From REEB95 sp050729835 (GTDB lineage: Bacteria > Pseudomonadota > Alphaproteobacteria > ATCC43930 > CGMCC-115725), in assembly GCA_050729835.1 (NCBI GenBank), contig JBOHLS010000012.1, positions 1 to 64,000 on the forward strand: DNA of 64,000 nucleotides, in the 5' to 3' direction. Both the position numbers and the translations under genes were made by a program. Within the stretch, counting starts at the first letter, position 1. Every line of letters starts with the position of its first letter. Under the pieces are notes generated by a model that worked only from the letters and a program-made list of their open reading frames with translations, ran no database searches and was not told where the DNA came from. This document shows positions 7,714 through 16,181 of the stretch, piece by piece.

Positions 7714-8874
7714 ATGCCGGGCATGGCCCAAGCCCTAAGGGTTTCCCGGTGCAGCAGCGGCGACGCGCCGCTTTCCGTCCCGTCGCCGCGCCACGTCTTG
7801 CACGTGCTGCCGGGTTTCGGCGTCGGCGGCATTCAGGTGCGCCTCGCGCGTATCGTCAACGCGCTGGGGCCGCGCTTCCGTCACACCATCATCAGCCTGA
7901 ACGATGACACCAGCTGCCGTGAGCGGATCGACGGCGCCATCGATGTCGCCGTCGAGGCCGCGGCGTCGCGTGGCGGCCTATTGGCGCGACTCGATGCTGG
8001 CGCTCGCCGCATCCGCGCGGCGGCACCCGACCTGCTCGCGACCTACAACTGGGGCGCGATCGAATGGGCCATGGCGAACGGTCTGCGCGGCGGCGCGCGC
8101 CACTGCCATTTCGAGGACGGGTTCGGGCCCGATGAAGCCGAGCGACCGCTGTGGCGCCGCGGCGTGCTGCGTCGTCTCGCCCTGATGCGGACCGACGCGC
8201 TGGTCGTGCCCTCGCACACGCTCGAGCAGATCGCATTGAAGCGCTGGCGGCTGCCGGCGACGCGGGTGATCTATCTGCCCAACGGCATCGAAATCGACGA
8301 CTACCGCCGGCCGGTCGCCGGCACGCCGCTGTTTCCGCGCGTGGACGGCGAGATCGTCATCGGCACCGTGACGCCGCTGCGGCCGGAAAAGAACCTTGCC
8401 CGTCTGCTCGGTGCCTTCGCGCGGCTCGACGACGGTGCCTCCCGGCTGGTGATCGCCGGCGACGGCAGCGAGCGCCCCGCGCTCGAAGCCCTCGCCCGGC
8501 GCTTCGGCATCGCCGGCCGTGTGCACTTCCTGGGCGCGGTGCGCGAGCCGCAACGCGCCCTGGCGCTGTTCGACATCTTCGCGCTGTCGTCCGATACCGA
8601 GCAGATGCCGATGACCGTGCTCGAGGCCATGGCCGCCGGCCTGCCGATCGCGGCGGCCGAAGTCGGCGACGTCAAGCACATGGTCGCGCCGGCCAATCGC
8701 GCCTTCATCGTCCCGCGCGACGAGGGCGCGCTCGCCGCCGCGCTTGCCGCTCTGGTCGCCGATGCCGGCCGGCGCCACGCGCTGGGCCGGCTCAATCGCG
8801 CCCATGTCGGCCTCGCCTTCCCGTTCGTGCGCATGGTCGAGGCCTATGCCCGGCTGTTCGAGGGTCGGCCATGA
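7714..8874 (+). CDS. Glycosyltransferase family 4 (GT-B fold)
   Basis: A 386-residue GT-B enzyme. The N-terminal domain opens with HVLPGFGVGGIQVRLA, the usual glycine-rich acceptor loop. The C-terminal domain has YLPNGIE (about 189-195), IGTVTPLRPEKNL (the donor-site Arg/Lys region), GDGSERP and the EQMPMTVLEAMAAG motif holding the E-x7-E pair. It transfers a sugar from a nucleotide donor to a glycan or lipid acceptor at the inner face of the membrane. ATG 7714 or 7723 could be the start; neither has a clear ribosome-binding site. Its stop overlaps the start of the FemAB-like gene by four bases, so both are translated together. It resembles glycosyltransferases of exosortase clusters, but not diagnostically. 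Confidence 0.85.
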   Translation: MPGMAQALRVSRCSSGDAPLSVPSPRHVLHVLPGFGVGGIQVRLARIVNALGPRFRHTIISLNDDTSCRERIDGAIDVAVEAAASRGGLLARLDAGARRIRAAAPDLLATYNWGAIEWAMANGLRGGARHCHFEDGFGPDEAERPLWRRGVLRRLALMRTDALVVPSHTLEQIALKRWRLPATRVIYLPNGIEIDDYRRPVAGTPLFPRVDGEIVIGTVTPLRPEKNLARLLGAFARLDDGASRLVIAGDGSERPALEALARRFGIAGRVHFLGAVREPQRALALFDIFALSSDTEQMPMTVLEAMAAGLPIAAAEVGDVKHMVAPANRAFIVPRDEGALAAALAALVADAGRRHALGRLNRAHVGLAFPFVRMVEAYARLFEGRP

Positions 8875-9968
8875 GCCCCGATACGGCGACACGCGATCTG
8901 GCCACCGAGCGGCATGCCCGATCGCTCGCGCCCGTCGAGATCCGTCCGCTGCGCGACGACGACGAAGCGGCGTGGGAGGACTATGTCGCGCGCGCACCGC
9001 AAGCGACGTTCTTCCATCGTGCCGGCTGGCGTCCGGTCATCGAGCGCGCGCTCGGCCACGCCACGCGCTATCGCTGCGCCTGGCGCGGCGATCGCATCGT
9101 CGGCATCCTGCCGCTGGTGCACGTCAAGTCGCGCCTGTTCGGCGACGCGCTGATTTCAACGGCCTTCACCACCGGTGGCGGCATCGTCGCGAGCGACGAC
9201 GAAGCGGCGCGTGCGCTTGCCGACGATGCGGCCGAACTCGGCCGGCTTTTCGCCGTCGATTTCGTCGAACTGCGCCAGGGCGCGCCGCTCGCGCTCGGCG
9301 CCGCGTGGCAGGCGAAGACCGAACTCTATTTCGGCTTCGAGCGCGCGATCGCCGCCAGCGACGCCGACAACCTCAAGGCGATCCCGCGCAAGAAGCGCGC
9401 CGATCTGCGCAAGGCGATCGACGACCGGCGGCTGGTCATCAACGCCGATGCGTCGGTCGAGACGTTCTTCCGCATCTATGCCGAAAGCCTGCGCAACCTG
9501 GGCACGCCGATCTTGCCGCTGCGTTTCTATGCGGCGATCAAGTCGGCGTTCGGCGACGCGGTGGAGATTTCGACGGTCGGCGGGCCCGACGGCCCGGCGA
9601 CGGCGCTGATGAGCTTCTTCTTCAAGGACCGCGTCCTGCCCTATTACGGCGGCGCCGTGCCGGCGGCGCGGCGGATTCACGCCTACGACCTGATGTACTG
9701 GACGTTGATGCAGCGCGCCGCCGCGCGCGGCTGCCGCGTGTTCGATTTCGGCCGCAGCAAGCGCGGCACCGGCTCGTTCGACTACAAGACCTATTGGGGC
9801 TTTGCGCCTAAGCATCTCGGCTACCAGTACCGGCTGGTGAAGCGGTCCGATCTGCCCGAGATCAATCCGCTCAATCCGAAATACCGGCTGATGGTCGGCA
9901 CCTGGCGACGCCTGCCGCTGGCGCTCGCCAACCGGCTCGGCCCTCCCGTCGCGCGTCAGATCGGCTGA
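8871..9968 (+). CDS. FemAB-like GNAT protein of the XrtA/PEP-CTERM type
   Basis: A 365-residue protein with a double acyltransferase (FemAB/GNAT) architecture. The start ATG overlaps the previous TGA (ATGA). Typical elements are FFHRAGWRPVIERALGH near the N-terminus, IPRKKRADLRKAI in the centre, and FDFGRSKRGTGSFDYKT near the C-terminus. That last motif is characteristic of the FemAB family associated with exosortase/PEP-CTERM loci. Such proteins are thought to attach amino acids or acyl groups to an extracellular polysaccharide or glycan precursor. Co-translation with a glycosyltransferase supports a glycan role. No exosortase gene is in the window, but a PEP-CTERM tail occurs at 40.6 kb. 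Confidence 0.8.
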   Translation: MSPDTATRDLATERHARSLAPVEIRPLRDDDEAAWEDYVARAPQATFFHRAGWRPVIERALGHATRYRCAWRGDRIVGILPLVHVKSRLFGDALISTAFTTGGGIVASDDEAARALADDAAELGRLFAVDFVELRQGAPLALGAAWQAKTELYFGFERAIAASDADNLKAIPRKKRADLRKAIDDRRLVINADASVETFFRIYAESLRNLGTPILPLRFYAAIKSAFGDAVEISTVGGPDGPATALMSFFFKDRVLPYYGGAVPAARRIHAYDLMYWTLMQRAAARGCRVFDFGRSKRGTGSFDYKTYWGFAPKHLGYQYRLVKRSDLPEINPLNPKYRLMVGTWRRLPLALANRLGPPVARQIG

Positions 9969-9992
9969 CGCACGTCGCGTCGGCGGCCGCGA

Positions 9993-10988
9993 TCAGATGG
10001 CGTTGACGGTCCGCAGGGCCCGCACCGTCGCCTCGATCCCGACCTCGATGGCGGTTGCGGCCGTGAATCCGAGCACGCGGGCGGCGCAGGTTGGATCGCC
10101 GACCGAATAGCGCACGTCGCTGGCGCGCGCCGGTAGGAAGGCGATTTCGGCTTCGACGGCAACCAGCCGCGCGATCAGCCGGGCCAACACCACCATCGTC
10201 GTGCCGGAGCCGCTGCAGACGTTGAACACCTCGGCACCGGCGCAGCGGCCCATCGCCGCCAGCAGCGCCGTGACGGCATCGCCGACGAAGACGAAATCGC
10301 GCACCTGGGCGCCGTCGCCGAAGATCGAGACCGGCCGCCCAGCGCCAAGCCGCGCGAGGAAACTCGGCACGACGCCCGGATAGGGGCAATCGGCTGACTG
10401 GCGCGGGCCGAACACGTTGAAGAGACGCAAGCCGACCGTTGGCACGCCGTGCGCGGCGTGCGCGATGCGCGCATGCAGCTCGCAGCCGACCTTGTCCGCG
10501 CCGCAGATCGAGATCGGCTGCGGCGCCAAGGCTTCGCCCAGCGGCGCCACACCGCGATTGCCGTAGACCGCCGCCGACGAGGCGTAGACAACGGGGATCG
10601 GGTTACCGGGCTGCGCGCGGCGCGCAGCGTCGAAGACGTTGATCGTGCCGGTCAGGTTGGTGCGATGCGCCTCGAGCCAGCGGCTTTGGCATTCGATGAC
10701 CGACGGCATCGCCGCCAGATGGAAACAGCCGTCGACGTCCTGGATGACGCGGCGCAGCGCGACCGGATCGGCGACGTCGGCCTCGATGAATTCGACGCCG
10801 CGCGGCAGGTTCTCGCGCCGGCCGCGCGACAGGTCGTCGAGCACACGCACGGCATCGCCGTACGCCAGCAGCGCCTCGACCAGATGCGAGCCGATGAAGC
10901 CGCAACCGCCGGTGACGAGATACAGCCGTCGCGCATGAGGCGCGGCAGCGGCGCGAAACAGATCAGGCGCGGAATATCCGTCGAGCAT
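9993..10988 (-). CDS. NAD-dependent epimerase/dehydratase-like SDR with Tyr replaced by Cys
   Basis: A 331-residue extended SDR related to UDP-glucose 4-epimerase. It has the cofactor motif VTGGCGFIGSH (25-35), the DD after strand 2 (51-52), HLAAMPS (90-96) and the Ser-bearing YASSAAVYG (135-143). The expected YxxxK is altered: the segment reads ISICGADK, with Cys162 (codon TGC at 10503-10505) where Tyr is normal and Lys166 kept. TAC to TGC is a single transition. The enzyme may therefore be inactive, use another base, or carry an assembly error. It is convergent with the FemAB gene and probably belongs to the same nucleotide-sugar and glycan supply. Confidence 0.8.
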   Translation of the reverse strand: MLDGYSAPDLFRAAAAPHARRLYLVTGGCGFIGSHLVEALLAYGDAVRVLDDLSRGRRENLPRGVEFIEADVADPVALRRVIQDVDGCFHLAAMPSVIECQSRWLEAHRTNLTGTINVFDAARRAQPGNPIPVVYASSAAVYGNRGVAPLGEALAPQPISICGADKVGCELHARIAHAAHGVPTVGLRLFNVFGPRQSADCPYPGVVPSFLARLGAGRPVSIFGDGAQVRDFVFVGDAVTALLAAMGRCAGAEVFNVCSGSGTTMVVLARLIARLVAVEAEIAFLPARASDVRYSVGDPTCAARVLGFTAATAIEVGIEATVRALRTVNAI

Positions 10989-11127
10989 CGTCGAAAATCC
11001 TGTGCGGTCGCCGCATGGTTAACGCCACGCAGCGAGCGCTCGACGATTTGTAGCATTCTCGACAAATGCTTGCAGCACAGAGGTACGGTTAACGCGCGGA
11101 TTTTTCGCGCGAAAATTATTCCGCCGC

Positions 11128-11310
11128 TCAGTAAGCCGAGACGACGCTGCTGAAGAGACTTTTTGACGTTGTTGCCGACGGCGTCGACCGCCACCGCGAT
11201 GACCACGGCGATCAGGCCGGCGATGAGGGCGTATTCCAACGCCGTCGCGCCGCGGGCATCGTCGAAATGATGAAAGCGCGCAAGCTGGTCTCCGTCGAAA
11301 CGGGCGTCAT
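11128..11310 (-). pseudogene. Flp-type pilin with two compensating single-base indels
   Basis: The leader frame from ATG 11310 gives MTPVSTETSLRAFIIS. Adding one base near 11261-11267 continues it as DDARGATALEYALIAGLIAV, the Flp prepilin cleavage site G|ATALEY with Glu at +5 and the hydrophobic spine. Further on, five A (T5 at 11160-11164 on the plus strand) must lose one base to end as SLFSSVVSAY and TGA, a typical Flp C-terminus. The two changes restore a 60-residue pilin of normal size. Without them no start codon precedes the cleavage site in the pilin frame. Upstream is a perfect CtrA-type box. Flp pilins build Tad adhesive pili; no tad genes are in this window, so this is an orphan pilin locus. 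Confidence 0.75.
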
Positions 11311-11325
11311 GTTAAGTGCCCGCCA

Positions 11326-11340
11326 TTAATCCGTGATTAA
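11326..11340. promoter_or_regulatory. CtrA-type binding site (TTAA-N7-TTAA)
   Basis: TTAATCCGTGATTAA is a perfect match to the alphaproteobacterial CtrA consensus TTAA-N7-TTAA. It lies 16 bases upstream of the Flp pilin ATG, with another TTAA at 11312-11315. In Caulobacter the pilin gene pilA is a direct CtrA target, so the arrangement makes sense. Binding itself is inferred. Confidence 0.6.
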
Positions 11341-11365
11341 AGGCCGACAGCGTGGTTAATGCCGC

Positions 11366-12484
11366 TCACTCCGTCGCGGCGGGCGGGCGCACGAGCTTCG
11401 CGCCCGGCCAGGTGTCGCGGGTGGCGCGTTGATATTGCGGCGGCGCCGGAATCGGCTCGCCGAGCGCCTCGGCGGCGTGCCAGCCCCAGCGCGGATCGTC
11501 GAGGAACCCACGTGCCAACGCGACCATGTCGGCCTGACCGCCGGCGACGATCGTCTCGGCCTGGCGCGGCGTCAGGATCATGCCAATAGCGCGCGTCGCG
11601 ATGCCGGTTTCGCCGCGAACCTTAGCGGCAAATTCCACCATGTAGCCAGGTGCCACCGGAATCTTGGCGGTCGCGACGTTGCCGCCGCCCGAGCAGCAGA
11701 GATAATCGACGCCGCGCGCCTTGAGCGCCCGCGCATAGACCACGGCGTCGTCGGGCGTCAATCCACCGTCGGTCCATTCATCGCAGCTGATCCGCATGCC
11801 GAGCGGCTTCTCTTCGGGCCAGACCGCGCGCATCGCCTCGACGACGCGCAATGGAAAGCGCATGCGGTTCTCGGCGCTGCCGCCCCATTTGTCTGTCCGC
11901 TTGTTCGAGAGCGGCGACTGGAACTGATGCAGCAGGTAGCCGTGCGCGCCATGCAGCTCGACCAGGTCGAGGCCGATGCGCAACGCGCGCTTCGCGGCGG
12001 CGACGAAGGCGCCGACGATGCGCTCCATGTCGGCCTCGCTCAGCGCCTTCGGCGCCGGCCAGCCTTTGGCGAACGCCAGCGGCGACGGCGCCACGGTCTG
12101 CCACGCCCCCTCGTCCGGCTTGAGCGGCCCGCCGCCGTTCCACGGCTCGTGCGTCGAGCCCTTGCGGCCGGCATGCGCGAGCTGGATGCCGATCGCCGCG
12201 CCGCCCCAACGCCGAACCGAGCCCACGACGCGCTGCAACGCGGCTTCGCAAGCATCGGAATAGAGACCGAGACAGCCAGGCGTGATCCGGCCGATAGCCT
12301 CGACGTCGGTCATCTCGATCATCACCAGCCCGGCGCCCGATACCGCCATCGTCGGCAGATGCGCCATGTGCCAGTCGGAGGCGGCGCCGTCGTCGGCGCT
12401 GTACTGACACATCGGCGAGACGACGATGCGGTTCTTGAGCGCGAGCGCGCGCAGTTTGAACGGCGAGAACAGCTTGCTGGCCAT
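11366..12484 (-). CDS. NADH:flavin oxidoreductase, YqjM-type old yellow enzyme
   Basis: A 372-residue TIM-barrel flavoprotein. The SPMCQYSAD motif has the redox-tuning Cys of the YqjM (thermophilic-like) class. QLAHAGRKG and ELHGAHGYLLHQF are FMN/substrate sites, SNKRTDKWGGS is the conserved loop, and the C-terminus has GQADMVALARGFL for the FMN phosphate. The class reduces activated C=C bonds of enals, enones or nitro compounds with NAD(P)H. ATG 12484 begins the conserved SKLFSPF segment; an ATG at 12502 is the alternative. It is a single gene, with a probable small RNA in the 300-base gap upstream. Confidence 0.9.
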   Translation of the reverse strand: MASKLFSPFKLRALALKNRIVVSPMCQYSADDGAASDWHMAHLPTMAVSGAGLVMIEMTDVEAIGRITPGCLGLYSDACEAALQRVVGSVRRWGGAAIGIQLAHAGRKGSTHEPWNGGGPLKPDEGAWQTVAPSPLAFAKGWPAPKALSEADMERIVGAFVAAAKRALRIGLDLVELHGAHGYLLHQFQSPLSNKRTDKWGGSAENRMRFPLRVVEAMRAVWPEEKPLGMRISCDEWTDGGLTPDDAVVYARALKARGVDYLCCSGGGNVATAKIPVAPGYMVEFAAKVRGETGIATRAIGMILTPRQAETIVAGGQADMVALARGFLDDPRWGWHAAEALGEPIPAPPQYQRATRDTWPGAKLVRPPAATE

Positions 12485-12589
12485 CACGCGAGGACCTTTC
12501 ATGGACGAGTCATTGGAATGGAATCGGCGCGCACATGGTTGCGCGCAAGCCAATCCACGCACGGCCGTGCCCGTCGCACTGGGCCATCG

Positions 12590-12750
12590 AAAAAGCCGGA
12601 GCCGGATATGAATCGCCCCGCCTGCGCTGTGGAGGAAAGGTGTGCAGGCGGGGCGCAACCCAGGGGTACTTGCCCGCTAAAGGGGGTCGAAGCGGGTCGG
12701 CAGCTTGACGGCTACCGGAGGCCATTTGGGTCCAGGCTCCGACGACGGCC
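12590..12750 (-). ncRNA. Probable small RNA with an anti-Shine-Dalgarno loop
   Basis: On the minus strand GTCGGAGCC (12743-12735) pairs with GGCTCCGGC (12603-12595), which is followed at once by five T (12594-12590), so both ends of the RNA close in a terminator-like stem. Inside are ACCCA/TGGGT, GGTAGC/GCTGCC, CCCGCT/AGCGGG and a perfect 12-pair hairpin CGCCCCGCCTGC/GCAGGCGGGGCG (12655-12644 with 12625-12614). Its 18-base loop contains CCTTTCCTCC, complementary to a Shine-Dalgarno sequence. Alphaproteobacterial sRNAs that expose CCUCC loops are a known theme. This one may equally be the leader of the ene-reductase mRNA. No open frame is credible in 12485-12787. Confidence 0.5.
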
Positions 12751-12759
12751 AAGTTAAAT

Positions 12760-12780
12760 CCCGTTCATCTTGAACGCGGG
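12760..12780 (-). terminator. Hairpin after coaD, weak terminator
   Basis: CGTTCA/TGAACG about a three-base loop, extended by CC/GG with one bulge, lies eight bases after the coaD stop and is followed on the minus strand by ATTTAAC. It probably ends the gyrA-coaD transcript. The T tract is short. Confidence 0.4.
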
Positions 12781-12787
12781 AAAACGC

Positions 12788-13324
12788 CTAGCGGTTCTTC
12801 TTGCTCTGGCGGGCGCGCGTGCCGTCGAACTTCTCGGCGATGCGCTTGGCGACGCGCGCGCTGACGAAGGGCGTGACGTTGCCGCCGAGCATGCCGATCT
12901 CCTTCACGAAGCGCGACGAGATGAACTGGAAGCGGTCGGACGCCATGAGGAACAGCGTCTCGACGTTCGAGTTGATGCGGCTGTTCATACCCGCCATCTG
13001 GAATTCGTACTCGAAATCCGAGACCGCGCGCAGGCCGCGGATGATGACCAAGGCCTCGTTGTCGATGGCAAACTGCATCAGCAGCGTGTCGAACGGCTTG
13101 ACCGCGATACGCCGGCGCGCCTCGGCCGGCAGATGCTCGATCTCGGCCTTGACGATGGCGACGCGCTCCTCGGTCGAGAACAGCGGCCCCTTGCCGGCGT
13201 TGCGCGCGACGCCGACGACCAGGCGGTCGACCACCTTGGTCGCGCGCACGATGACGTCGGTGTGGCCGTTGGTGATCGGATCGAAGGTTCCCGGGTAAAC
13301 GCCGACGCGAGCCGCGCTCATCAT
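12788..13324 (-). CDS. coaD: Pantetheine-phosphate adenylyltransferase
   Basis: A 178-residue nucleotidyltransferase for the penultimate step of coenzyme A synthesis (4'-phosphopantetheine plus ATP to dephospho-CoA). YPGTFDPITNGH carries the (T/H)xGH ATP site, RGLRAVSDFEYEFQMAGMN contains the conserved Arg and substrate helix, and ISSRFVKEI is the C-terminal (S/T)xxS(S/T)R motif. The length is family-typical with a short basic tail. The start overlaps the gyrA stop (ATGATGAGC), so either ATG of the pair may be used and the genes are co-translated. The gyrA-coaD order is common in alphaproteobacteria. Confidence 0.97.
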   Translation of the reverse strand: MMSAARVGVYPGTFDPITNGHTDVIVRATKVVDRLVVGVARNAGKGPLFSTEERVAIVKAEIEHLPAEARRRIAVKPFDTLLMQFAIDNEALVIIRGLRAVSDFEYEFQMAGMNSRINSNVETLFLMASDRFQFISSRFVKEIGMLGGNVTPFVSARVAKRIAEKFDGTRARQSKKNR

Positions 13325-16059
13325 TTTTCCCCTGCCTCGCCGTCACCATTCTCGCCGGCCTCGGCCAAATGCGCCACCGAGACGACGCGCGCACCTTCGT
13401 CGAGCGTGAACACCCGCACACCGCCGCTTCCCCGCCGCCGGATGCTGATGTCTTCCACCGGCGTGCGAATCACCGTGCCCTCGTTGGTGACCAGCATGAG
13501 CTGATCCCGGTCGCGCACCGGGAAGACGGCGATGGTCGCGCCCTGGCCGCGGCTCGGCTTCATGTTCTCGATGCCCTGCCCGCCGCGGCCGGTGATGCGG
13601 TAGTCGTAGGCCGAGCATCGCTTGCCCAGACCGCGTTCGGTGACGGTGAGCAGGAATTCCTCGCGCGCCGCCATCTCGGCGAATTGCTCCTCGGTGACGG
13701 TCGCGGCCGCGGATTCCTCGGCGTCGACGTCCTCGGCCTCCTCCTCGCCGTGGCGGCGCCGGTTCGCCTCCTTGATGTAGGCGTAGCGCAGCTCGGACTC
13801 GACATCCTCGTGGCGCAGGATCGACATCGAGAACACCTGGTCGCCCTTGGCCAGCTTGATGCCGCGCACGCCGACCGAGCCGCGGCCCGAGAACACGCGC
13901 AACGTATCCTTATTGATGGGGAAGCGGATGACCTTGCCGTTGTGCGTCGCCAGCAGCACATCATCCTTTTCAGTCGCAATAGCTGTCGCAATGAGCCGGC
14001 CGTCCTTGTCGTCGCCCTCGAACTTCATCGCGATCTTGCCGTTGGCTTTGACCTCCTCGAAGTCGCTCAGCGCGTTGCGCCGGACATAGCCGTGCGCGGT
14101 GGCGAAGACGATGGTCTTGCCCGCGATCTCCTGCGCGGTCTCGGGCAGCGGCATGACGGTCGAGATGGTTTCCTTCTCGGACAGGTTGGGCAGCAGGTTG
14201 ATCATCGCCTTGCCGCGCGACTGCGGCGTGCCGACCGGCAGCGTATGCACCTTGAGCTTGTAGACCCGGCCCGACGACGTGAAGAACAGCACCGGCGCGT
14301 GCGTCGAGGCGACGAAAACCTGGCTGACGAAATCCTCGTCGCGTACCGCCATGCCGGCGCGGCCGCGGCCGCCGCGACGCTGGGCGCGATAGGTCGCCAA
14401 GGGCACGCGCTTGATGTAGCCGGCGTGGCTCACGGTGACGACCATGTCCTCGCGCTGGATCAAATCCTCGATATTGGTCTCGGCCGCGGCGTCCTCGATC
14501 ACCGTCTTGCGCGATGTCGCGAACTGCTCGCGGACCTCGCGCAATTCCTTGCGCACCACGTCGAGGAGCTTCGGCCGCGAACCCAAAATCTCGAGATGGC
14601 CGCGGATCTCGTCGGTCAGGCCCTTCAATTCCTCGGCGATCTTGTCACGCTCGAGCCCAGTCAAGCGTTGCAGGCGGAGGTCGAGGATGGCCTTGGCCTG
14701 CTCTTCGGAGAGCTTGTAGGTGTTGTCGGAGGCCAAGCGCGAGCGACCCTCTTCCTCGATCAGCGCCACCAGCGAGGCGATCGACGCCGCCGGCCACGCC
14801 CGCGCCATCAACTGCGCCCGTGCGGTCTCGGGGTCCTTGGCCTTGCGGATGAGCTCGATCACCGGATCGATGTTGGCGACGGCGACGGCGAGGCCGAGCA
14901 GCAGATGGGCGCGGCCGCGCGCCTGGCCCAGGAGATAGATCGTCCGCTTGGTGACGACTTCCTCGCGGAAGGCGACGAAGGCGGCGATCACGTCCTTCAG
15001 GTTCATCACCACCGGCCGGCCGCCGTCGAGCGCCAGCATGTTGATGCCGAAGGTTTCCTGGAGCGGGGTGAACTTGTAGAGCTGATTTAGCACCACCTCG
15101 CCCATGGCGTCGCGCTTGAGCTCGACGACGACACGCACGCCGTGGCGATCGCTTTCGTCGCGCAGGTCGCTGATGCCGTCGATCTGCTTCTCGCGGCTGA
15201 GCTCGGCGATACGCTCGACTAGGCGCGCCTTGTTCACCTGATATGGAATCTCAGTGATGACGATCGCCTCGCGGTCGCCGCGGATCTCCTCGATCGCCGC
15301 TTTGCCGCGGATGACGATCGAGCCGCGGCCGGTGCGATAGGCGTCGGCGATGCCGCCGCGGCCGAGGATGACGGCGCCAGTCGGGAAATCCGGCCCCGGC
15401 ACCTTCGCCATCAGCGTCTCAAGCGCGATGGCGTTGTCGTCGATATAGGCCATGCAGGCGTCGACAACCTCGCCCAGATTGTGGGTCGGGATGTTGGTCG
15501 CCATGCCGACGGCGATGCCCGCGCCGCCGTTGACCAGGATGTTGGGGAAGCGCGCCGGCAGCACTTTGGGCTCCTGGCGGCTGCCGTCGTAATTGGGCTG
15601 GAAGTCGACGGTTTCCTTGTCGATGTCGTCGAGCAAGGCTTCGGCGGCGCGCGACAGCCGCGCCTCGGTGTAGCGCATGGCAGCGGGCGGATCGCCGTCC
15701 ATCGAGCCAAAATTGCCCTGGCCGTCGATCAGCGGCAGACGCATGGAGAAATTCTGAGCCAAGCGCACCATGGCATCGTAGATCGCGGCGTCGCCGTGCG
15801 GATGGTAATTGCCCATGACGTCGCCGACGACGCGGGCCGATTTGCGGAAGGCGCGGTTCCAGTCGTTACCGGCCTCTTTCATGCCGTAAAGGATGCGGCG
15901 ATGGACCGGCTTGAGGCCGTCGCGCACGTCCGGCAGGGCGCGCGCCACGATCACGCTCATGGCGTAATCGAGATACGAGCGACGCATCTCCTCTTCGATG
16001 GAGACCGGGACGATGTCGCTCGGCGGCGGCGGGGTTGGCGGTGTCGGGTTGGCGACCAC
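13321..16059 (-). CDS. gyrA: DNA gyrase subunit A
   Basis: A 912-residue GyrA. The breakage-reunion domain has the active Tyr130 in MRYTEARLSRAAE, and the quinolone region reads YHPHGDAAIYDAMVR. Ala91 stands where E. coli has Ser83, while Asp95 matches Asp87. The C-terminal wrapping domain keeps the GyrA box QRRGGRG. An acidic, low-complexity insertion (GEEEAEDVDAEESAA) occurs in the C-terminal domain, as in other alphaproteobacterial GyrA. The ATG at 16059 is preceded by a 320-base gap with a strong hairpin and an AT-rich promoter region. It acts with GyrB, not in the window, to introduce negative supercoils. Confidence 0.98.
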   Translation of the reverse strand: MVANPTPPTPPPPSDIVPVSIEEEMRRSYLDYAMSVIVARALPDVRDGLKPVHRRILYGMKEAGNDWNRAFRKSARVVGDVMGNYHPHGDAAIYDAMVRLAQNFSMRLPLIDGQGNFGSMDGDPPAAMRYTEARLSRAAEALLDDIDKETVDFQPNYDGSRQEPKVLPARFPNILVNGGAGIAVGMATNIPTHNLGEVVDACMAYIDDNAIALETLMAKVPGPDFPTGAVILGRGGIADAYRTGRGSIVIRGKAAIEEIRGDREAIVITEIPYQVNKARLVERIAELSREKQIDGISDLRDESDRHGVRVVVELKRDAMGEVVLNQLYKFTPLQETFGINMLALDGGRPVVMNLKDVIAAFVAFREEVVTKRTIYLLGQARGRAHLLLGLAVAVANIDPVIELIRKAKDPETARAQLMARAWPAASIASLVALIEEEGRSRLASDNTYKLSEEQAKAILDLRLQRLTGLERDKIAEELKGLTDEIRGHLEILGSRPKLLDVVRKELREVREQFATSRKTVIEDAAAETNIEDLIQREDMVVTVSHAGYIKRVPLATYRAQRRGGRGRAGMAVRDEDFVSQVFVASTHAPVLFFTSSGRVYKLKVHTLPVGTPQSRGKAMINLLPNLSEKETISTVMPLPETAQEIAGKTIVFATAHGYVRRNALSDFEEVKANGKIAMKFEGDDKDGRLIATAIATEKDDVLLATHNGKVIRFPINKDTLRVFSGRGSVGVRGIKLAKGDQVFSMSILRHEDVESELRYAYIKEANRRRHGEEEAEDVDAEESAAATVTEEQFAEMAAREEFLLTVTERGLGKRCSAYDYRITGRGGQGIENMKPSRGQGATIAVFPVRDRDQLMLVTNEGTVIRTPVEDISIRRRGSGGVRVFTLDEGARVVSVAHLAEAGENGDGEAGEK

Positions 16060-16093
16060 GGTTCGGGCGGTTTAAGGGCGGTTTCTCGCACAA

Positions 16094-16116
16094 ACGCTGG
16101 CGAAGCACGCCAGCGT
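16094..16116 (-). other. Stable hairpin in the gyrA leader
   Basis: ACGCTGGCG-AAGCA-CGCCAGCGT is a perfect nine-pair stem with a five-base loop, ending 35 bases before the gyrA ATG on the transcribed strand. No T run follows, so it is more likely a leader structure than a terminator. Confidence 0.6.
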
Positions 16117-16181
16117 CACAGAGCGAAAAATTGTACGAGATTTCAGCTTTGCGAACAACGCCGGCGGGCATTGACGACACG

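Noticed and set aside
12746..12760. GATTTAACTTGGCC occurring at 12747-12760 and again at 60601-60614 on the minus strand
   Set aside because: A 14-base repeat is expected by chance many times in 64 kb, and the contexts differ; not enough for a shared promoter claim.
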